A model generated the notes under the pieces. It ran no database searches, was not told the origin of the DNA, and saw only the letters and a program-made list of their open reading frames with translations. Position numbers and translations under genes: made by a program. From Narthecium ossifragum (Eukaryota > Streptophyta > Magnoliopsida > Dioscoreales > Nartheciaceae): 64,000 bases of DNA. The DNA is taken from positions 13,874,062 through 13,938,061 of the forward strand of contig OY986973.1 in assembly GCA_963920575.1 (NCBI GenBank), in the 5' to 3' direction. Each line of letters opens with the position of its first letter. Within the stretch, counting starts at the first letter, position 1. This document shows, piece after piece, positions 8,770-21,431 of the stretch.

Positions 8770-11700
8770 ATGGTTCGTGAAATCAAAGCCGATGAGGTCA
8801 TTGATGAGGAAGTCAGCATGACCTATGTAGATTTCAATGAGCTTATGAGATCAGATGAGGCAAGGGGGACATATTTGGCCAGAACTGGTGATTCGACTTC
8901 CAGGTCGTTTTCTCTTGGACCTTGTTTAGTTTCTGATCTTATGCATTCCCTTTCTTCCGATCTTAAGATTGTTGTAAATTCTTTTCCACTTTCTTATGAT
9001 CTACCTTATCCCAAGAGCTCAACTTCCCTTTCTTCCAAAAACCCCATTACACCTTGGCCCTTGACTGATGATAAATTCATCGAGTGGCACAGTAGGATGA
9101 TTAACCATTCTGATTCAAAGAAAATATTCTCTGATGTTGGCATTTTAGATTTCTTAGATTTGAGCACTAGGATCCCTACTCAAGAGCCTAACTTACTTCT
9201 CTCATCGTTCCTTTTTTGGTCGACATAGTATAATAACTTTGTTTTTCCTTGTGGCACTCTCTCTATTACCCTCCTTGATATCGCTCTTTTGACCGGTCTC
9301 TCTCCTATTGGCGAACTTGTATCGGCCAATATGGAGATTCATTCTCGTGATACGGTCTTTGATACCGATAAAAATTATGGCGTCTTTATTAATACTTACG
9401 CCAAGCTTGAAGAAACCGATGACCCACCGAACGCTCGAGAACGATTAGCATTCATTTACTACTGGTTATGTAAATTTGTTCTATGTCGAGCTAAGAAACC
9501 CGTTAGGGGTTATGTCAATCTTGCTCAATCAATTGCTTCTGGAAAGCAAGTTTTGTCTCTTTCCATTTTTATTCTCTCTGCCAGATATAGAGGTATTTAC
9601 CTTACTCTTCAGCAGTTCAGAGATGGTGGAAGCCTTACTGGTTTTGGTCCTCTCTGGATCGTCGAACTATGGCTTAGAGCCTATTTTCCTGGACTTCACT
9701 TACCTACATCTTCTTCATCGGCCAAAACTCAATGCCATTTATATCTCTCTTCATCGTTCATACCCAAATCTTTTCAACAATCTTTTGATTATTTCTAAAC
9801 TTTACCTGATTTTTCTTGCTATCGTCCTTTCAATCCTGATTCTCATCCAGTTTCTATTCGTCCACTTTTTGACCTATCGACCAGTTTGAACGATGAGAAT
9901 AAGAGACTGCCTTGGGCTCGCTTTTTGGTTGGCCGAGATTTGCATTTTGATATGCCATGGGGTAATGCCAAGAACAAATGTGGAGTAGAAGTATATGCTC
10001 TAAACTTCGTCGCCCGCCAATTTGGGTTGAAGCAAGCCTGGCCAGTTCCTCCTTACTTCAGTTTCAACATAATCGCTAAAGGTCGATGTGTCTTCCACAA
10101 CATTGATAGAGTAATTAGTGTGGAAAAAAGGGACATGGTTCTTTGTAAGCGATTCAAGCTTATAGAATTTGAGTCAGTGGCCAATGTTGAGCCTGTTATC
10201 GTCGATGTTTGGAACTCGGGCATTAAAGAGCGCTTGTTCTCCCAAGAAAAAAATGTTTTCTTTAAAAATTTTGTTCCTCCCAAAAAATTGGGACATAAGA
10301 AGGAAGCATTGGAAAAAAATGGATGTAGAGGATGGGGCGCAGAAGAAAAGGAAAACTACTGCTTCTAGTAGAAAATGCGAGGAATCGCCCAAGAAGAGAC
10401 GTGGAAAGTCTACTGAAGAGACTTCATCTCGTAAGAAAAAAAGGATAGCTACTTGGGAATCTAGGATATCACCGTTGCCCGAGAGACTTTTGGTCGAAGA
10501 AGTAATGGCCGGAAAAGTAATGGGCGAGGAACCTGAGAAACAAGCTCACTCATCCTCAGCGGTAGGAGAGGATGTAGAATCGCCAGACAGTAGGCAAAGT
10601 AGCCAGTCTGCTTCTGCTTCTAAGTAAGCATTTTTATTTATTCTTTTGTATTTTTCTTCTTCATGGTTGACACCTTTTAAACTCAATGTTCATTTTGTAG
10701 AGAAAGATCAGGTTCCTCTACTCCCTCACGCCCTTATCTTCCTTCTGGTTCGCCTTCGAATTTGGGCGAGACAGCTGCCCCTCAAGAAGTTGATAAGGAC
10801 CATCCTGCGATGACCAGTCAAGTTGCAGAAATCGGTCAGGAGGAAGGTCTCTCGATGGATTCCCTTCCACTTGCAGAACATGTACGTTCCAATAAAAGAA
10901 TGAAACGTTGTGTTCACATGGATATCAAAGTAATTAATTACATTCTATCCTCATGATTTAGTTTATCGATCTTTTCTCATTTCTGTATTTGCAGATCTCT
11001 AGTAGAGACAAAGTCACCATTTCTTCATCCGAAGAAGAAAGGAGGGATGATGATGACGTCGAAGACCTTTACGACGTTCTTAATTTTGCGACAAGATGCT
11101 TGTTTATGGTCCGTGTAATCTTTTGCGGAACGTTGGTGATATTCAACTATCATCTGAAACAACTTCTCCTACTGTATCGACCTCTCAACCAATGGTCGAG
11201 ACATCGTCTGTTCAAGAACCATCGGCCAGTTGTGCTGAGCGTAGCACTACTGTGCCCACCAATACTTCAACAATGGAAATGTTCATCGTTGTGCCTGCTC
11301 CAACATCCATCATGCCACAAGTGACAATGATCCATAGCACTCTTGTAGCCCTGTCGAGTACTATGACGCCGACATCGTTCAACACTCCACAAGCAGGTCC
11401 ATCTACTTCGTCTTCAGATGAGGTATGAATCATTTCAGATTTGAAATATATAGATGATCCTTATCGATCATAACTTCTAATCATTCATTAATTTAGGTCG
11501 ATATGGCTCGACTGGTCGACTTTATTCATTCACTTTCCGATTCATGGTGAGCTCAAAAGTCTGGAAAGAAAGCAATTGTTGATCCTAAGATTCGCCAACA
11601 AGGTCACATCATGATATCAGACAAGCTTTGGCCGATTGTATGATCATTCAGGATAAACCACCAGAAGAGGATCTTACAAACGCAGATTGTGAAAATCTTG

Positions 11701-12211
11701 AGAGAGCGACAACTATATTCTTGACCATCGACCAAGAAGTGTTAGGTCTTTCAGCCAGAGAGATGGATGCCATCCAAAGCTTAAAGTTGAATATTGAAAG
11801 TTTGGATGCTGAAAGGAAAAACCTCACCAACGAAACTGTCCTTGTTGGAGAACGCCGAGAACTGCGAACACTTCTAAGGAATATGGTCGACAAGAACATT
11901 GAAGATCTCTCAACTAACTTAAGTGCGATCGGCGAGAAAGAATCAGACATTTCCAAATCGAAGATCAAATCAAAGAGTTGGAGGCTCAAGTTCTTCAACT
12001 AAAAATTCAAAGGAAATATTTGGTAAGAGAGAGTGCTCGGAAAGCGGAAGAAAGCAAAAAACATATCGAAGGATATAATGCATTGGAAGCTAATTCCTCC
12101 AAAGACCGCCTAATCTAGCTTAATGCTGATCTGATCAAGAACAAGTATCGATGCAAAGAGATTAGAGAAGGCATCGCTCGCATATCTCAAGATCTCTCCA
12201 TGAGGAAATAG
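8770..12211 (+). pseudogene. Plant mobile domain (PMD) ORF, antisense gene of Tat element F
   Basis: The ORF reads from MVREIKADEV. A PMD core is visible: FPCGTLSITLLDIALLTGL at about 9244-9300, then LPWARFLVGRD and VARQFGLKQAWPVPPYF at about 9908-10060. It stays in one frame except for TAG at 9226-9228, TAA at 9796-9798 and a frameshift in a run of seven A at about 10312. A basic, Ser-rich linker follows. Likely introns with GT-AG ends lie at about 10624-10700, 10929-10994 and 11425-11496. The C-terminal part, 11640-12000, is a predicted coiled coil. PMD proteins act in plant gene silencing, and PMD ORFs are known in some Ty3 elements. The ORF runs opposite to the Tat pol at 13745-17760, as Tat additional ORFs often do. 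Confidence 0.7.
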
Positions 12212-12286
12212 CTTGTAAATTTTGTGGCTATTGGCCGATAACTCTGTAATATATATTTTTTGTTAATTGCTATCGTCCATTATGAA

Positions 12287-12291
12287 GACAT
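12287..12291 (+). repeat. Target-site duplication GACAT, left of D2
   Basis: GACAT here and at 13733-13737 flank solo LTR D2 exactly. Confidence 0.95.
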
Positions 12292-13732
12292 TGATAAGTC
12301 ACTAATTATTCATAATTAAACCCCTTAAATTACCTTTGTTAGGCCTACAGTAGTTGTATTTAATAGTTTGTTAGTTGATTTCAGGTTTAATCATGATTTG
12401 AGAAGAAATATAAGAATTTCGACTACAAGGATGAATTTATGTGATAAAGACTGCTTCGTCGTCTGTCAGGAGAATATTCTCTATATATTCTGTATAAGTC
12501 TAAATATTCTGGAAATTTAGTATCTCGTAGAAGACTTCGAGACCTACAATGTTTATGTTGGACATTTTGCGAGAAGCCTGATGGATTAATACCAGTCTTG
12601 AAGAAGATAAAGATATATAGCTGCTGGAAAACTGGTCCATCGATGCTCAGGAGAATATTCGCGAAATATTGCAAATAAGTCCAAATAATGTCAACTCTTC
12701 GGGACAGGACAGAGGGCTTCCTAATCTACATCTTTGATGTTGACCACATTTCCAAAGTCCGGACGGATTGAACCTAGTCACGACCGGAAGAGGCTGTCAG
12801 AATTAAACAAGGAAATCCGAGTTGCACTAGAGGTGCAACTCAACCCAAAACCCTAAGTTCTCCTATAAATTGGATTATTCCATCCAAATTTCTCATCTTT
12901 TGGGGAGAAAAATTAGAGAGAAAAAGGAGAAGGCTAGGGTTTGAAGATGGAGATCTTTCCGCGGGGATCGATGGCTTCCTTCCCAACACCTATGGATCTT
13001 ACTCAAGAGATGAGTAGCTAATTTCTAAACTTAGGGATCTCATGAAACTCTAGTGTAACTTTTTGTATTCTTTGGTTTGAATCTTCTATTCTTCTCAAGA
13101 CATGATCCTATGAATTTGTTTTTTTATTGTTAATAGAGTTGAAGGAACAGAGTTCCCTTGACGTGCTTTCAGTCCTACACGATTTCTGTGATTGATTGTA
13201 GAGATTCATAGGATGGTTTTCATGTGATTTATGGTTTGCTAGTGAGATAGGCTATGCTAAGCTAGGATAGGTTGTGCCAAGGCCATTAGGAGTAGTATAA
13301 CTTAAAGTAATTGTAGGACCGAATACAATCTATGCCAAGAAAGATAGGTTATGCCGTTAGGAACATAAATCTTATTTTAGGGATTCATATGAGCTTGTAG
13401 CCGTATGATCCATAATGTTTAGAGAAGGAGATAAGAGGATAACTGAAGAATACAGAAAGTGAAACTAAGGTGGATTGAGTAAACCCTAAGTATCTCTCTC
13501 ATTAGTTTAACAACTTTTACTTGTTTTCATTAGATAGTTTTAGTTAATTCAAACTTATCATTGCTTCTTTTGCTTAGATTTAGGGTTTGAGAATTGAATT
13601 CAATATTTCCTGGTAAATTCCCTGTGGTTCGACTCTGGACTTCACTGCTATTTATAGTGATTGAATAAGGATTATAAATTTAATATTTGATTGAGTTTGC
13701 AATATTTTAACGACGACGTTTGTAAGCGATCA
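12292..13732 (+). mobile_element. Solo LTR D2 (Athila/Tat-type)
   Basis: The 1441-bp LTR starts TGATAAGTCACTAA and ends GTAAGCGATCA. Perfect 5-bp duplications (GACAT) flank it, and no primer site or internal sequence follows, so it is a solo LTR made by recombination between two LTRs. It is inserted in element F between its antisense ORF and its integrase. It is the sister of D1 (51124-52563, 1440 bp). The transition CCCTGTGGTTCGACTC near 13619 is typical of Athila/Tat LTR ends. A degenerate duplication of about 175 bp is visible (12440-12600 and 12615-12790). It has no GATCGATC array. Confidence 0.93.
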
Positions 13733-13744
13733 GACATCTCTTCT

Positions 13745-14900
13745 ATGGCTATGCTTTTGTTTTAAATCGATGGGTAGTATTTTTTAAGGTATCGACCATT
13801 TATCATTAATCGATGTAATCCACCATCGATGGTCCTTAGTTGATATGACCCATTTGCGAATACTTGGTCGACCAAGTATGGTCCTTCCCAATTAGGTGAC
13901 CACTTTCCATATTTGGGGTCATTTCGATCTATAAGTAAGATTGTTTTCCAAACTAAATCCCCTTCGTGAAAGCCTTTTGATACTATTTTTTGTTATAGAT
14001 ATCGGCCACTTTCAGTTTTTGTGTCTCAATATTTTCCAAGGCAATAGCTCGTTGCTCATCGAGCTCGTACATTAAAGCCTCTTGATATTCTTCATCAGTT
14101 ATGCGATCTTGTTCTAAAACTCTGGGCGATAGAACATCTATCTCAACAGGCAGAACTGTTTCTTGACCATATACTAATTGGTCAGGTGTAACCTTAGTAC
14201 TGGATTTTGGTGTTGTCCTATATGCCCATAATGCTCTCAATAACCCTTCATGCCATTGTCTTGGGTTATCGTCCATCATCTTTCTTATGATTGACTTGAT
14301 TGTTTTATTGGACGCTTCAGCTTGTCCATTAGATTGGGCATAATACGGTGTAGAATTGGCCATGCTAATTCTATACTCGGCCAAAAAATTCTTGAACTTA
14401 GTAATTACAAACATTGTCCCTTAATCGGACACTATTGTTTGTGGGATGTTAATTCTACATATGAGGTTTTCCCAAATAAAGTTTATCACTAGGTCATATG
14501 ACACTGTTTTCAATGGGATAACTTCTACCCATTTGGTAAAATAATCCGTCACCACAATAACAAACTTGTGCAACCTGGACGATGGCGGATGTATTTTACC
14601 AATAATGTCTATCGCCCAACATCTAAATGGCCAGGCTTTATAATGATCGATAACTCATTGGCCAGTGCCTCCTGTAATGGGGCATGCCTTTGACAAGCTT
14701 CACATCCTTTTGCAAATCCGCCACATTCCTCCCCCATGCGCGGCCAATAATAGCCACTGCACATTATTAGCCAGCGCATTTTCATGCCAGATTAATGTGC
14801 ACCACAAACACCATTATGTATCTCGCCCATTGTTATTTTAGCTTCATCAGGACTTAAACATCGTAACAAAATGCCATCTGGATGACGTTTATACAAGACA
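13745..14900 (-). pseudogene. Tat element F integrase
   Basis: The minus-strand translation shows the zinc region (ending CEACQRHAP near 14690), then AIDIIG with the first catalytic Asp (about 14620), VSD with the second (near 14422) and GQAEASNKTIKS with the catalytic Glu (near 14310). A TAA directly after VSD (CAA to TAA, a C-to-T change) interrupts the frame. The C-terminal part reads ALWAYRTTPK and LVYGQETVLPVEID, which is typical of the Tat lineage. Solo LTR D2 lies just beyond its 3' end. Confidence 0.85.
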
Positions 14901-15990
14901 TCGTTTTATAGAAAATAATGTATCGCTTTAAGGCGGATTTTTCTATCAGTCTTAAGTTCTGGACTTTGCAAAAAGGCAACGATTGGGGTGCGCCAATCCC
15001 GTTGCCCATTTATCTGATCGATCTCCATTGGGCGATGAGATCGCTCTACAGTGGACTGAATCGTACAATACTTAAAATCGGCCATGCCCCCCCAAGTGTT
15101 TTAACACTTTATAGCCAAATGTTATTTGGGCTAGGGTATTGGCCTCATCGTTCTGCAACCTTGGTACAAAACGTAGCTCAAAATCATGAAATCGATTTAA
15201 CAACCGCAGAGCAATTTAATGAAATGGAATTAGTATATCGCTCTGGCACTTATAATGCCCAAGTATATGATTTATCACTAATTATGAATCCCCTTTGATT
15301 TGTACATTAGACACTCCTAAATCTAACAGTATTTCTAGGCCGATAATCAATGCTTCATACTCGGCCGGATTAATGGTACACAATTGCTCTAGTGTATATG
15401 CAAATTTATACTTAGCGATCAATAGGCGATAGAATTGTAATTCCAAGGCCAGCTCCATTGATAGTTTTAGAACAATCAAAGTACATTGTCCATGGAATGA
15501 TCGATACGATGTTAATTTCTCGCTCTAATTCTTTTGGTACATCAATACAAGGATGGTCAGCTAAAAAATCGACCAACACTTGGCCTTTAATAGCCTTTTG
15601 AGAGACAAATTTAATGTCAAAGTCAGCAAGAGTTAGCACCCGATAACCAATTCGTTGATGTAAAATTGGTCGAGAGAACAAAAATTTTATTACATTATAC
15701 TTGGATATCAAGTAAACAGTAACAGGCCTTAAATAACTCTCAACTTAGTACACATAAAATACATGGCCAAACATAACTTCTTTATGGCCGCGTACTTTTG
15801 CTCATAAGGTAATAACTGTCTACTTAGATAATAAACTGCTCTCTCTACGCCATCCTTACCGTCTTGTGCTAATAGACCTCCTATCGATCGGTCTGATGCA
15901 GCGATGTAAAGCTTCATGGGATCATTAACTCTGGGTGACGCCATAACTAGTGGCGTTGCTAGATAAGTCTTCAAGCATTCATATGCTTGG
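14901..15990 (-). pseudogene. Tat element F dual RNase H region
   Basis: The first RNase H reads LYIAASDRSIGGLLAQDG and YYLSRQLLPYEQKYAAIKK (15729-15974). A second, archaeal-type RNase H follows (YFDCSKTINGAGLGI, then NPAEYEALIIGLEILLDLGV; 15282-15560). Two RNase H domains in tandem are a hallmark of Tat elements. The frame is broken near 15715 and again near 15480. The stretch 14900-15280 joins RNase H to integrase and has only short open pieces. Confidence 0.8.
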
Positions 15991-16910
15991 TGATGTTGTT
16001 CTTCTCAGACGAAGTCGTCTTCGTTCTTCAATCGTAAGAGCGATGAGAACATTTGAGTTTTTCCTGCACAGTTAGAAATAAATCTTCTTAAAAAGTTCAC
16101 TTGACCAAGGAACCTTTGCAGTTCTTTATTAGTTTTTGGAGGCTTGGCATCAACAATAGATCTTGCTTTATTTTGGTCAAGTTCAATGCCACGTTGATGA
16201 ACGAGAAAACCAAGAAAGTTTTCCGCTTGCACCCCAAATACACATTTTAAGGGATTTAATTTTAACTGGTATTCCCTCACTCGTTCAAAGGTTTTAACTA
16301 ATTGATGAAAATGCTCGGACACAAACGGAGACTTAATCACAATATCATCAACATAAACTTCCATAAACTGGCTGATCATATCATGAAAAATCATGTTCAT
16401 CGCTCTTTGATAAGTAGCACCAGCATTTTTTAATCCGAAAGGCATCACGATCCATTCATAGCTACCAATCGCTCATGGACATCTAAATGCTGTTTTATGG
16501 ACGTCTTTCTTGGCGATATAGATTTGATTGTACCCTGAATACCTGTTCATTAAAGAATACATTTCCTGTCCAGCAGTTGAATCGACCAAATTGTCTACTG
16601 AATGCATAGGATACTCATCGTTTGGTGTTGCCAAATTCAAATTTCTAAACTCTATACAAACTCTAAGTTTACCATTTTTCTTCATAACTGGCAGTATGTT
16701 TGAGAGCCATTCTACATATCTAGCTGTTATGATAAAATTTGCATTTAGCAATCGTTCAATTTCTTTTTTAACCTCTGGGATTACATTAGAAGCAAAACGC
16801 CTTGGCGAGAAGTCTGCTGATGAAGGTTGGCGAATGCTTCTCTCCATTGCCGATGTTGACTTCTTCCAAAGGATCTTGAGCTTGCATATTTCCACGTTTA
16901 CCATATAGAA
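15991..16910 (-). pseudogene. Tat element F reverse transcriptase
   Basis: The minus strand reads VCIEFRNLNLATPNDEYPM, then MMPFGLKNAGATYQRAM, the active-site VYVDDIVIKS (both Asp kept) and RFLGQVNFLRRFIS. The sequence style (NAGATYQR, YVDDIVIKS) is Tat rather than Athila. A frameshift or stop near 16450-16475 splits the domain. The enzyme copies element RNA; this copy is dead. Confidence 0.88.
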
Positions 16911-17032
16911 CTTCTTCTTTCTCCTCTTGAGGGACCTCTTTCAAACATTTAATATCGTTCATATCTTGTGCCATGAACGTTTCTACATGATAAGCTATTA
17001 ACTTGGCTTTCAAGGCCGTTGCTTGGTATCCA

Positions 17033-17760
17033 TCACTTGAAATTTGTGGCCGATGATCGGCCAACTCTTGGGGCAAAGACCACTAAGATTGGTCTTGCAG
17101 GATCAAACAGTTCACCCACACGCTCTTTCAGCATTGCTCCATTCTCTGATACTACATTCAAAGTGTTGTCGATCTTCATGAACTGCAATGGTCCATAATT
17201 GCAGTCATAAAAAGAAGCCTCGACAACATGAGTGTCAACGTTATATGGCATGTTGTCGACCATAATAGACTCCACATTTCCTTCAGCATTCCACAAAAAT
17301 AAACATTGATGCAAAGAAGATGGAACACACTGGTTGCCATGAATCCAATCGCGACCAAGTAACACGTTGTAACTGGTCGTCGAATCCATAACAAAGAACG
17401 CTGTCGTTCTTGTCACACTTCTCACTTTAACATCTAAGGGAAGAATCCCTTTCACAAGAGCTGGTACCCCACTAAAACCTGTTAGTGTGATATCTGTGGG
17501 AATCAAATCACTATCTGTCTTGCCTAATTTCTTCATCATCTTGGCAGGGATTACGTTAACTGCAGCTCCTGTGTTGATCAGAACCCTACTTACAGGAACA
17601 CCGTTGATCTCGGTCTTAATGTGCAAAGGTCGAAGATGGCGCACCATGGCTTCTGGCGGTCGATCAAACACAACCTTGCTTTTTAATTGGTGATCTTCAG
17701 TTTGCAACTGGGCCGACGATCCATGCCAATCTTGAACTGCTTTACCTTTGGACTTTGCTG
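17033..17760 (-). pseudogene. Tat element F aspartic protease
   Basis: A single open frame of about 224 residues contains LINTGAAVNVIP at the active site (normally DTGA; Asp replaced by Asn, a G-to-A type change), the flap region and the C-terminal YNVLLGRDWIHG motif. It lies upstream of the RT in the same orientation, with a break at about 17033. Residues before 17707 continue into a basic linker toward the lost gag. Confidence 0.82.
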
Positions 17761-18249
17761 CGATAGGAAAGGAAAGGCTGTCGATAATATTTATTATGCT
17801 GACAAGTCAATCACTGATTGGTTAGTCATTATTTTGGCTAACACCATGTAATTTTTTCCTAATAAATTGCTTGATTCGTGGTCTGCCGGGCAATTTCCAC
17901 ACATTCCGCCAGACACATACTTCTTCATGTTTGCTAATTTCCTCCATCTGCCGGGCAATTGCTTGATTCGTGGTCTGCCCTTGATCTTCTTGCGAATGAC
18001 AAAATTGTATGCTGAAGCAGTAGTAACCAAGCCGGAACTATGCATGGCCCATTTGCAACTATCCTCTGCATTAATTAGCGCCTTCCTAATTTCCTCCATC
18101 AAGCATGGGTGTCGAAAGGAACAGAGCCTATCTTGATCTCACAAATTGCCATCTTGTCGTTCTTCTACCATCGCATTCTGATAAACTTATGCTATGTTGA
18201 ACATTGTTGGGATCACTCGTAGAGAGTCATCTAATACCCAACTATCATG
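17761..18249 (-). other. Unassigned stretch between the Tat protease and the LINE
   Basis: A minus-strand open piece (17794-18102) encodes a basic, Cys-containing sequence (CGNCPADHES) that I do not recognise. It could be the C-terminal end of a degraded Tat Gag. Two interleaved direct repeats are visible: 17867-17887 with 17959-17979, and TCTGCCGGGCAATT at 17883 and 17947. No clear function. Confidence 0.3.
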
Positions 18250-19429
18250 GAGGATGCTCAGGGACCTAAGGGTTGCATGTCAACCCACCCCGAACCTCAT
18301 CCGCAGCTTCACACAAGGCCTTCCAATGTGTCGAGCAAAATTTAAAACCCCTCGTGGAAGTTAGAACTCCTTCGCATTCATATTTTGTCGTACAGAATTT
18401 CTTCCAAACGGTAGTCTCTTGATTTAGGAATCCTGCCATTCGACACATCTTTAATGCTCACTGCCATGTTTCCAAATCCCTCAACCCTAATCCTCCAACT
18501 TCCAATGGCAAGCAAACATCTTTTCATGCTACTGTGTTTAAACCTGATTTCTTCCCTTTGTGATATTCTTTCCATTGTCTTGATCACTGCCATAGGTAAT
18601 TTAACACAAGACATTACAAAGCCAAGGATGGATTTTAAGACTGATTTAATCAGTAAGACACGGCCAGCCTCTGATATCATACAACCTTGCCAACCTAGAA
18701 CCCTGTTAACCATTTTATCTATCAAGCCAAAGAAGTTTGTTACCTCCAATCTCTCTTCCCCAATAGGCACCCCCAAATATGTCTAAGCCCCTTTAGCAAC
18801 TGCAATGCTCAAGATATGACAAATTGTACAACGTCTATCCTCGCCCACTACCTTAGAGAAGCGGATGCTATACTTCAAAGGATTCATCTCAAGCCCAGAT
18901 AACTCTTTAAAGGAGATAGCATTCTGCATTAGTTTCCGAGCTTCTAAACCTGTAGCTTGAGTCACAAACAGACAATCATCGGCGTAGAGTAAATGAGAAA
19001 TAGCAAAATTAGCTTTAGAGATCTTCATACCTTCCAATTCAAGACCCAGGCTGCTCAGGATCCGAGAAAGAACCTCTTGAACCACTAAGAACAAGCATGG
19101 GGAGAGAGAGTCATCTTGACGCAATCCACATTTTGAGTCAATCCTGCCAAGAGCTGTCCATTCACAATAAAGGGAAAATGGGGTTTAGTAACACAAGCCA
19201 TAACCCATCTGACCCATTTTTCTAGAAACATCATCTTCCTCAACACTTCTTCAAGAAATTTCCATTTAACTTTGTCATAGGCCGATTTCAAGTCAATTTT
19301 AGCTACTATCAAGCTGGGTGTAAGGGGAGCATGCCTCATTGTATGAATTATTTCAATATTTGTATCAATATTATCATGGATGCTACAGCCTGCTAAGAAG
19401 GCAGATTGCTCTAGCCCAATGATAACGCG
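18250..19429 (-). pseudogene. LINE (L1-type) ORF2 reverse transcriptase fragment
   Basis: On the minus strand, QSAFLAGCSIHDN and KIDLKSAYDKVKW (RT fingers and palm) are followed by SLSPCLFLVV, the catalytic LLYADDCLFV and then the thumb region near GWQGCMISEAGRVLLIKSV. Frameshifts separate three pieces (19085-19441, 18783-19124, 18266-18776). The endonuclease and the 3' part are missing. The right end is cut by LTR G. LINE RT primes on nicked target DNA; this is a dead relic. Confidence 0.85.
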
Positions 19430-21204
19430 TGAGAAGTGCACAAATCATCTTTTTAATGAGATCTTGTTAGTCTCCGAGCAATACTATTTTGATAGTTTAT
19501 GATGTATTTCAGGTATAAGAGCCTTCAACGAAGATTAGATCAAGTTTAGTGCTAAAACGAACAAATAAAGAACCTGTGAAGTCAAAGGAGCAAAGATGGA
19601 CCATTTTTTACATCAAAACTGTACCTGCTCAGGATGAATCAGATGATTTTTCATATATGGTTGGAACGCTCTTGAAGTTTAGTTTCTGGAGAATTTTACG
19701 GTTCATGATTCCGAGTTTACTAGAAGACGTTACGAAATTTTTACTACCAATGGCGCAGTCTGAATGGATAAAGAGTAAATACGTAGAACCGAAAGATGGA
19801 TCATCCTCCCCTAAAGGATCGATCCTTGCACTGTAGCAGGGATGACAGAGAGCCATATTTTACATCATCGATGATTTCCTTTTGAACGATCGATCATACT
19901 TGGGCGCAACTCATGTTTTTGGATCAAATGATCGATCTTTACCCCTAAAGGATCGATCCTTTGATAGCAGTTAAGAAAAATCAAAGACCCTAATCCGAGT
20001 TAAGGGGGATACCAAGGCTATAAATAGGCATGTTCTAGGGTTTTTGGGCTCTCTGGTTCCTCTCTTTGGGGGCTCTCTCGACTCTCTCTTGGCTGCTTGG
20101 AGGCCAAGGAGAGGGAGCAATCATTCTTAGTTTCTTTTTCCACTTTTTAACTTTTCTTTTTAGAATCTTTTGGGAGGAAATCTATGGCAGAAGAGCTTCA
20201 TCAACCTTCATCCATAGATCAAACCCTAAAGATGAGTAGCTAAACCTTTTACCATGGGATTCTTATGATGTAACTAGGGTTTCTATTAGGGATTCCTAAG
20301 ATTTAGCGCTTGTATACCTCTTTGAATGGTTTGTATGGATTGATCTTAATTTCTTTATGAACTTGATATGATTTTACTATTAGTGGATGAATGATTTGTT
20401 CCTTTATGCCCTAGATCTAGGTCTTGAGCATGTTAGGGCTTGAGATTAGATATTCTCATTAAAATATGCATAGTAGAACCATGGATGTGAGGATTTTCTT
20501 CTCGAGATTAAGAGTCTTGTGATGCTAGAACCATTATGACCAACTCTTAATCCATTATTTATCTTAATTCAAGATTAGGGATTTTGTAAGTGCTAGTACA
20601 ATTACGCTAGTGCTAAAACCACTAGGTTAACTACTAATTCTTGATACATTTTATTTGGCGACCTCAAGGTGCTAGAATCATCTTGATCTTACATCTAAAT
20701 CCATATTATACTACTTTCTCACGATGAATTCATCCTGATTAGGGGTTTCATTAGCAGTGATCATAACTAATCATTAGGTCACTGACTTTTAGATAATTGC
20801 TCTCACCGACAAGGGATCCTAATCGGAACTTGTTGAGTGATAGGGAGGACTAGCCATTCACCTATTAACCATTACAAAAACCATTCAGTTTGGTTCTCTT
20901 GTTCTAATCCTGGAAAGATCTGGTAGAATCCTAGTTATTGATTAAGAATTCCATGGTATCTTTTCTTGTATTTATTAATCTCTTAAAATAAAGTTAGTTT
21001 AATTTCAATTCTGAATCTTTTCTCAACTTATTGTTAGGAATACTTAGATTGAGTTTAGTAGTTTAGTAACTTTCCTACGCATTCCCTGTGAATTTGACTC
21101 GGACTCACTGCTATCTACCCCCAATGTAGTTAGTTAGTAGTTTGATTATAAATTTATAATTTTGAGTAGACTTGTTAAGCCACGACACTTTTCAAGTGCT
21201 AGGA
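19430..21204 (+). mobile_element. 5' LTR G of an Athila-type element
   Basis: The LTR begins TGAGAAGTGC inside the LINE and ends just before a tRNA-Asp-type primer site. Bases 19600-19780 align with LTR C (58970-59150) and LTR A, and the tail carries CATTCCCTGTGAATTTGAC near 21080. TATAAATA is at 20019-20026. The 3' terminal dinucleotide is degenerate, so that edge is approximate. The element body is missing beyond about 21431, where LTR H starts. Confidence 0.75.
19818..20026 (+). promoter_or_regulatory. LTR G promoter: GATCGATC array and TATA box
   Basis: ATCGAT cores lie at 19818, 19867, 19889, 19931 and 19952, with pairs spaced 22 and 21 bp (19867/19889 and 19931/19952). They end about 60 bp before TATAAATA at 20019-20026. 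The arrangement matches LTRs N, K and C. Confidence 0.55.
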
Positions 21205-21210
21205 AAATTT

Positions 21211-21431
21211 TGGCACCGTTGCCAGGGAGTGCTATAGGCGATGATTGAATTGCATTACTTAGTCTAATATTCCTTGTAAATATCTTTAATTTAAATTTTG
21301 TTTCATATCTAACAAAAAAAGAGAGAGATTCGTACTTATATTGTTATATCTTCTTGTTGTTAGGAGACGCGGGCGTGACGAGAATCAACGGTCTACGGTC
21401 CACGACGGACGTCTCGTGCTTGAACAATCCC
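21211..21431 (+). other. tRNA-Asp primer site (21211-21228) and leader remnant
   Basis: TGGCACCGTTGCCAGGGA matches the tRNA-Asp primer site with two mismatches, both transitions, and follows LTR G. The next 200 bases are leader-like, without coding sequence, and are cut off by the start of LTR H. Confidence 0.75.

Noticed and set aside
9476..9889. A second protein overlapping the PMD ORF
   Set aside because: It is hydrophobic and out of frame with the PMD core, a shadow of the real frame.
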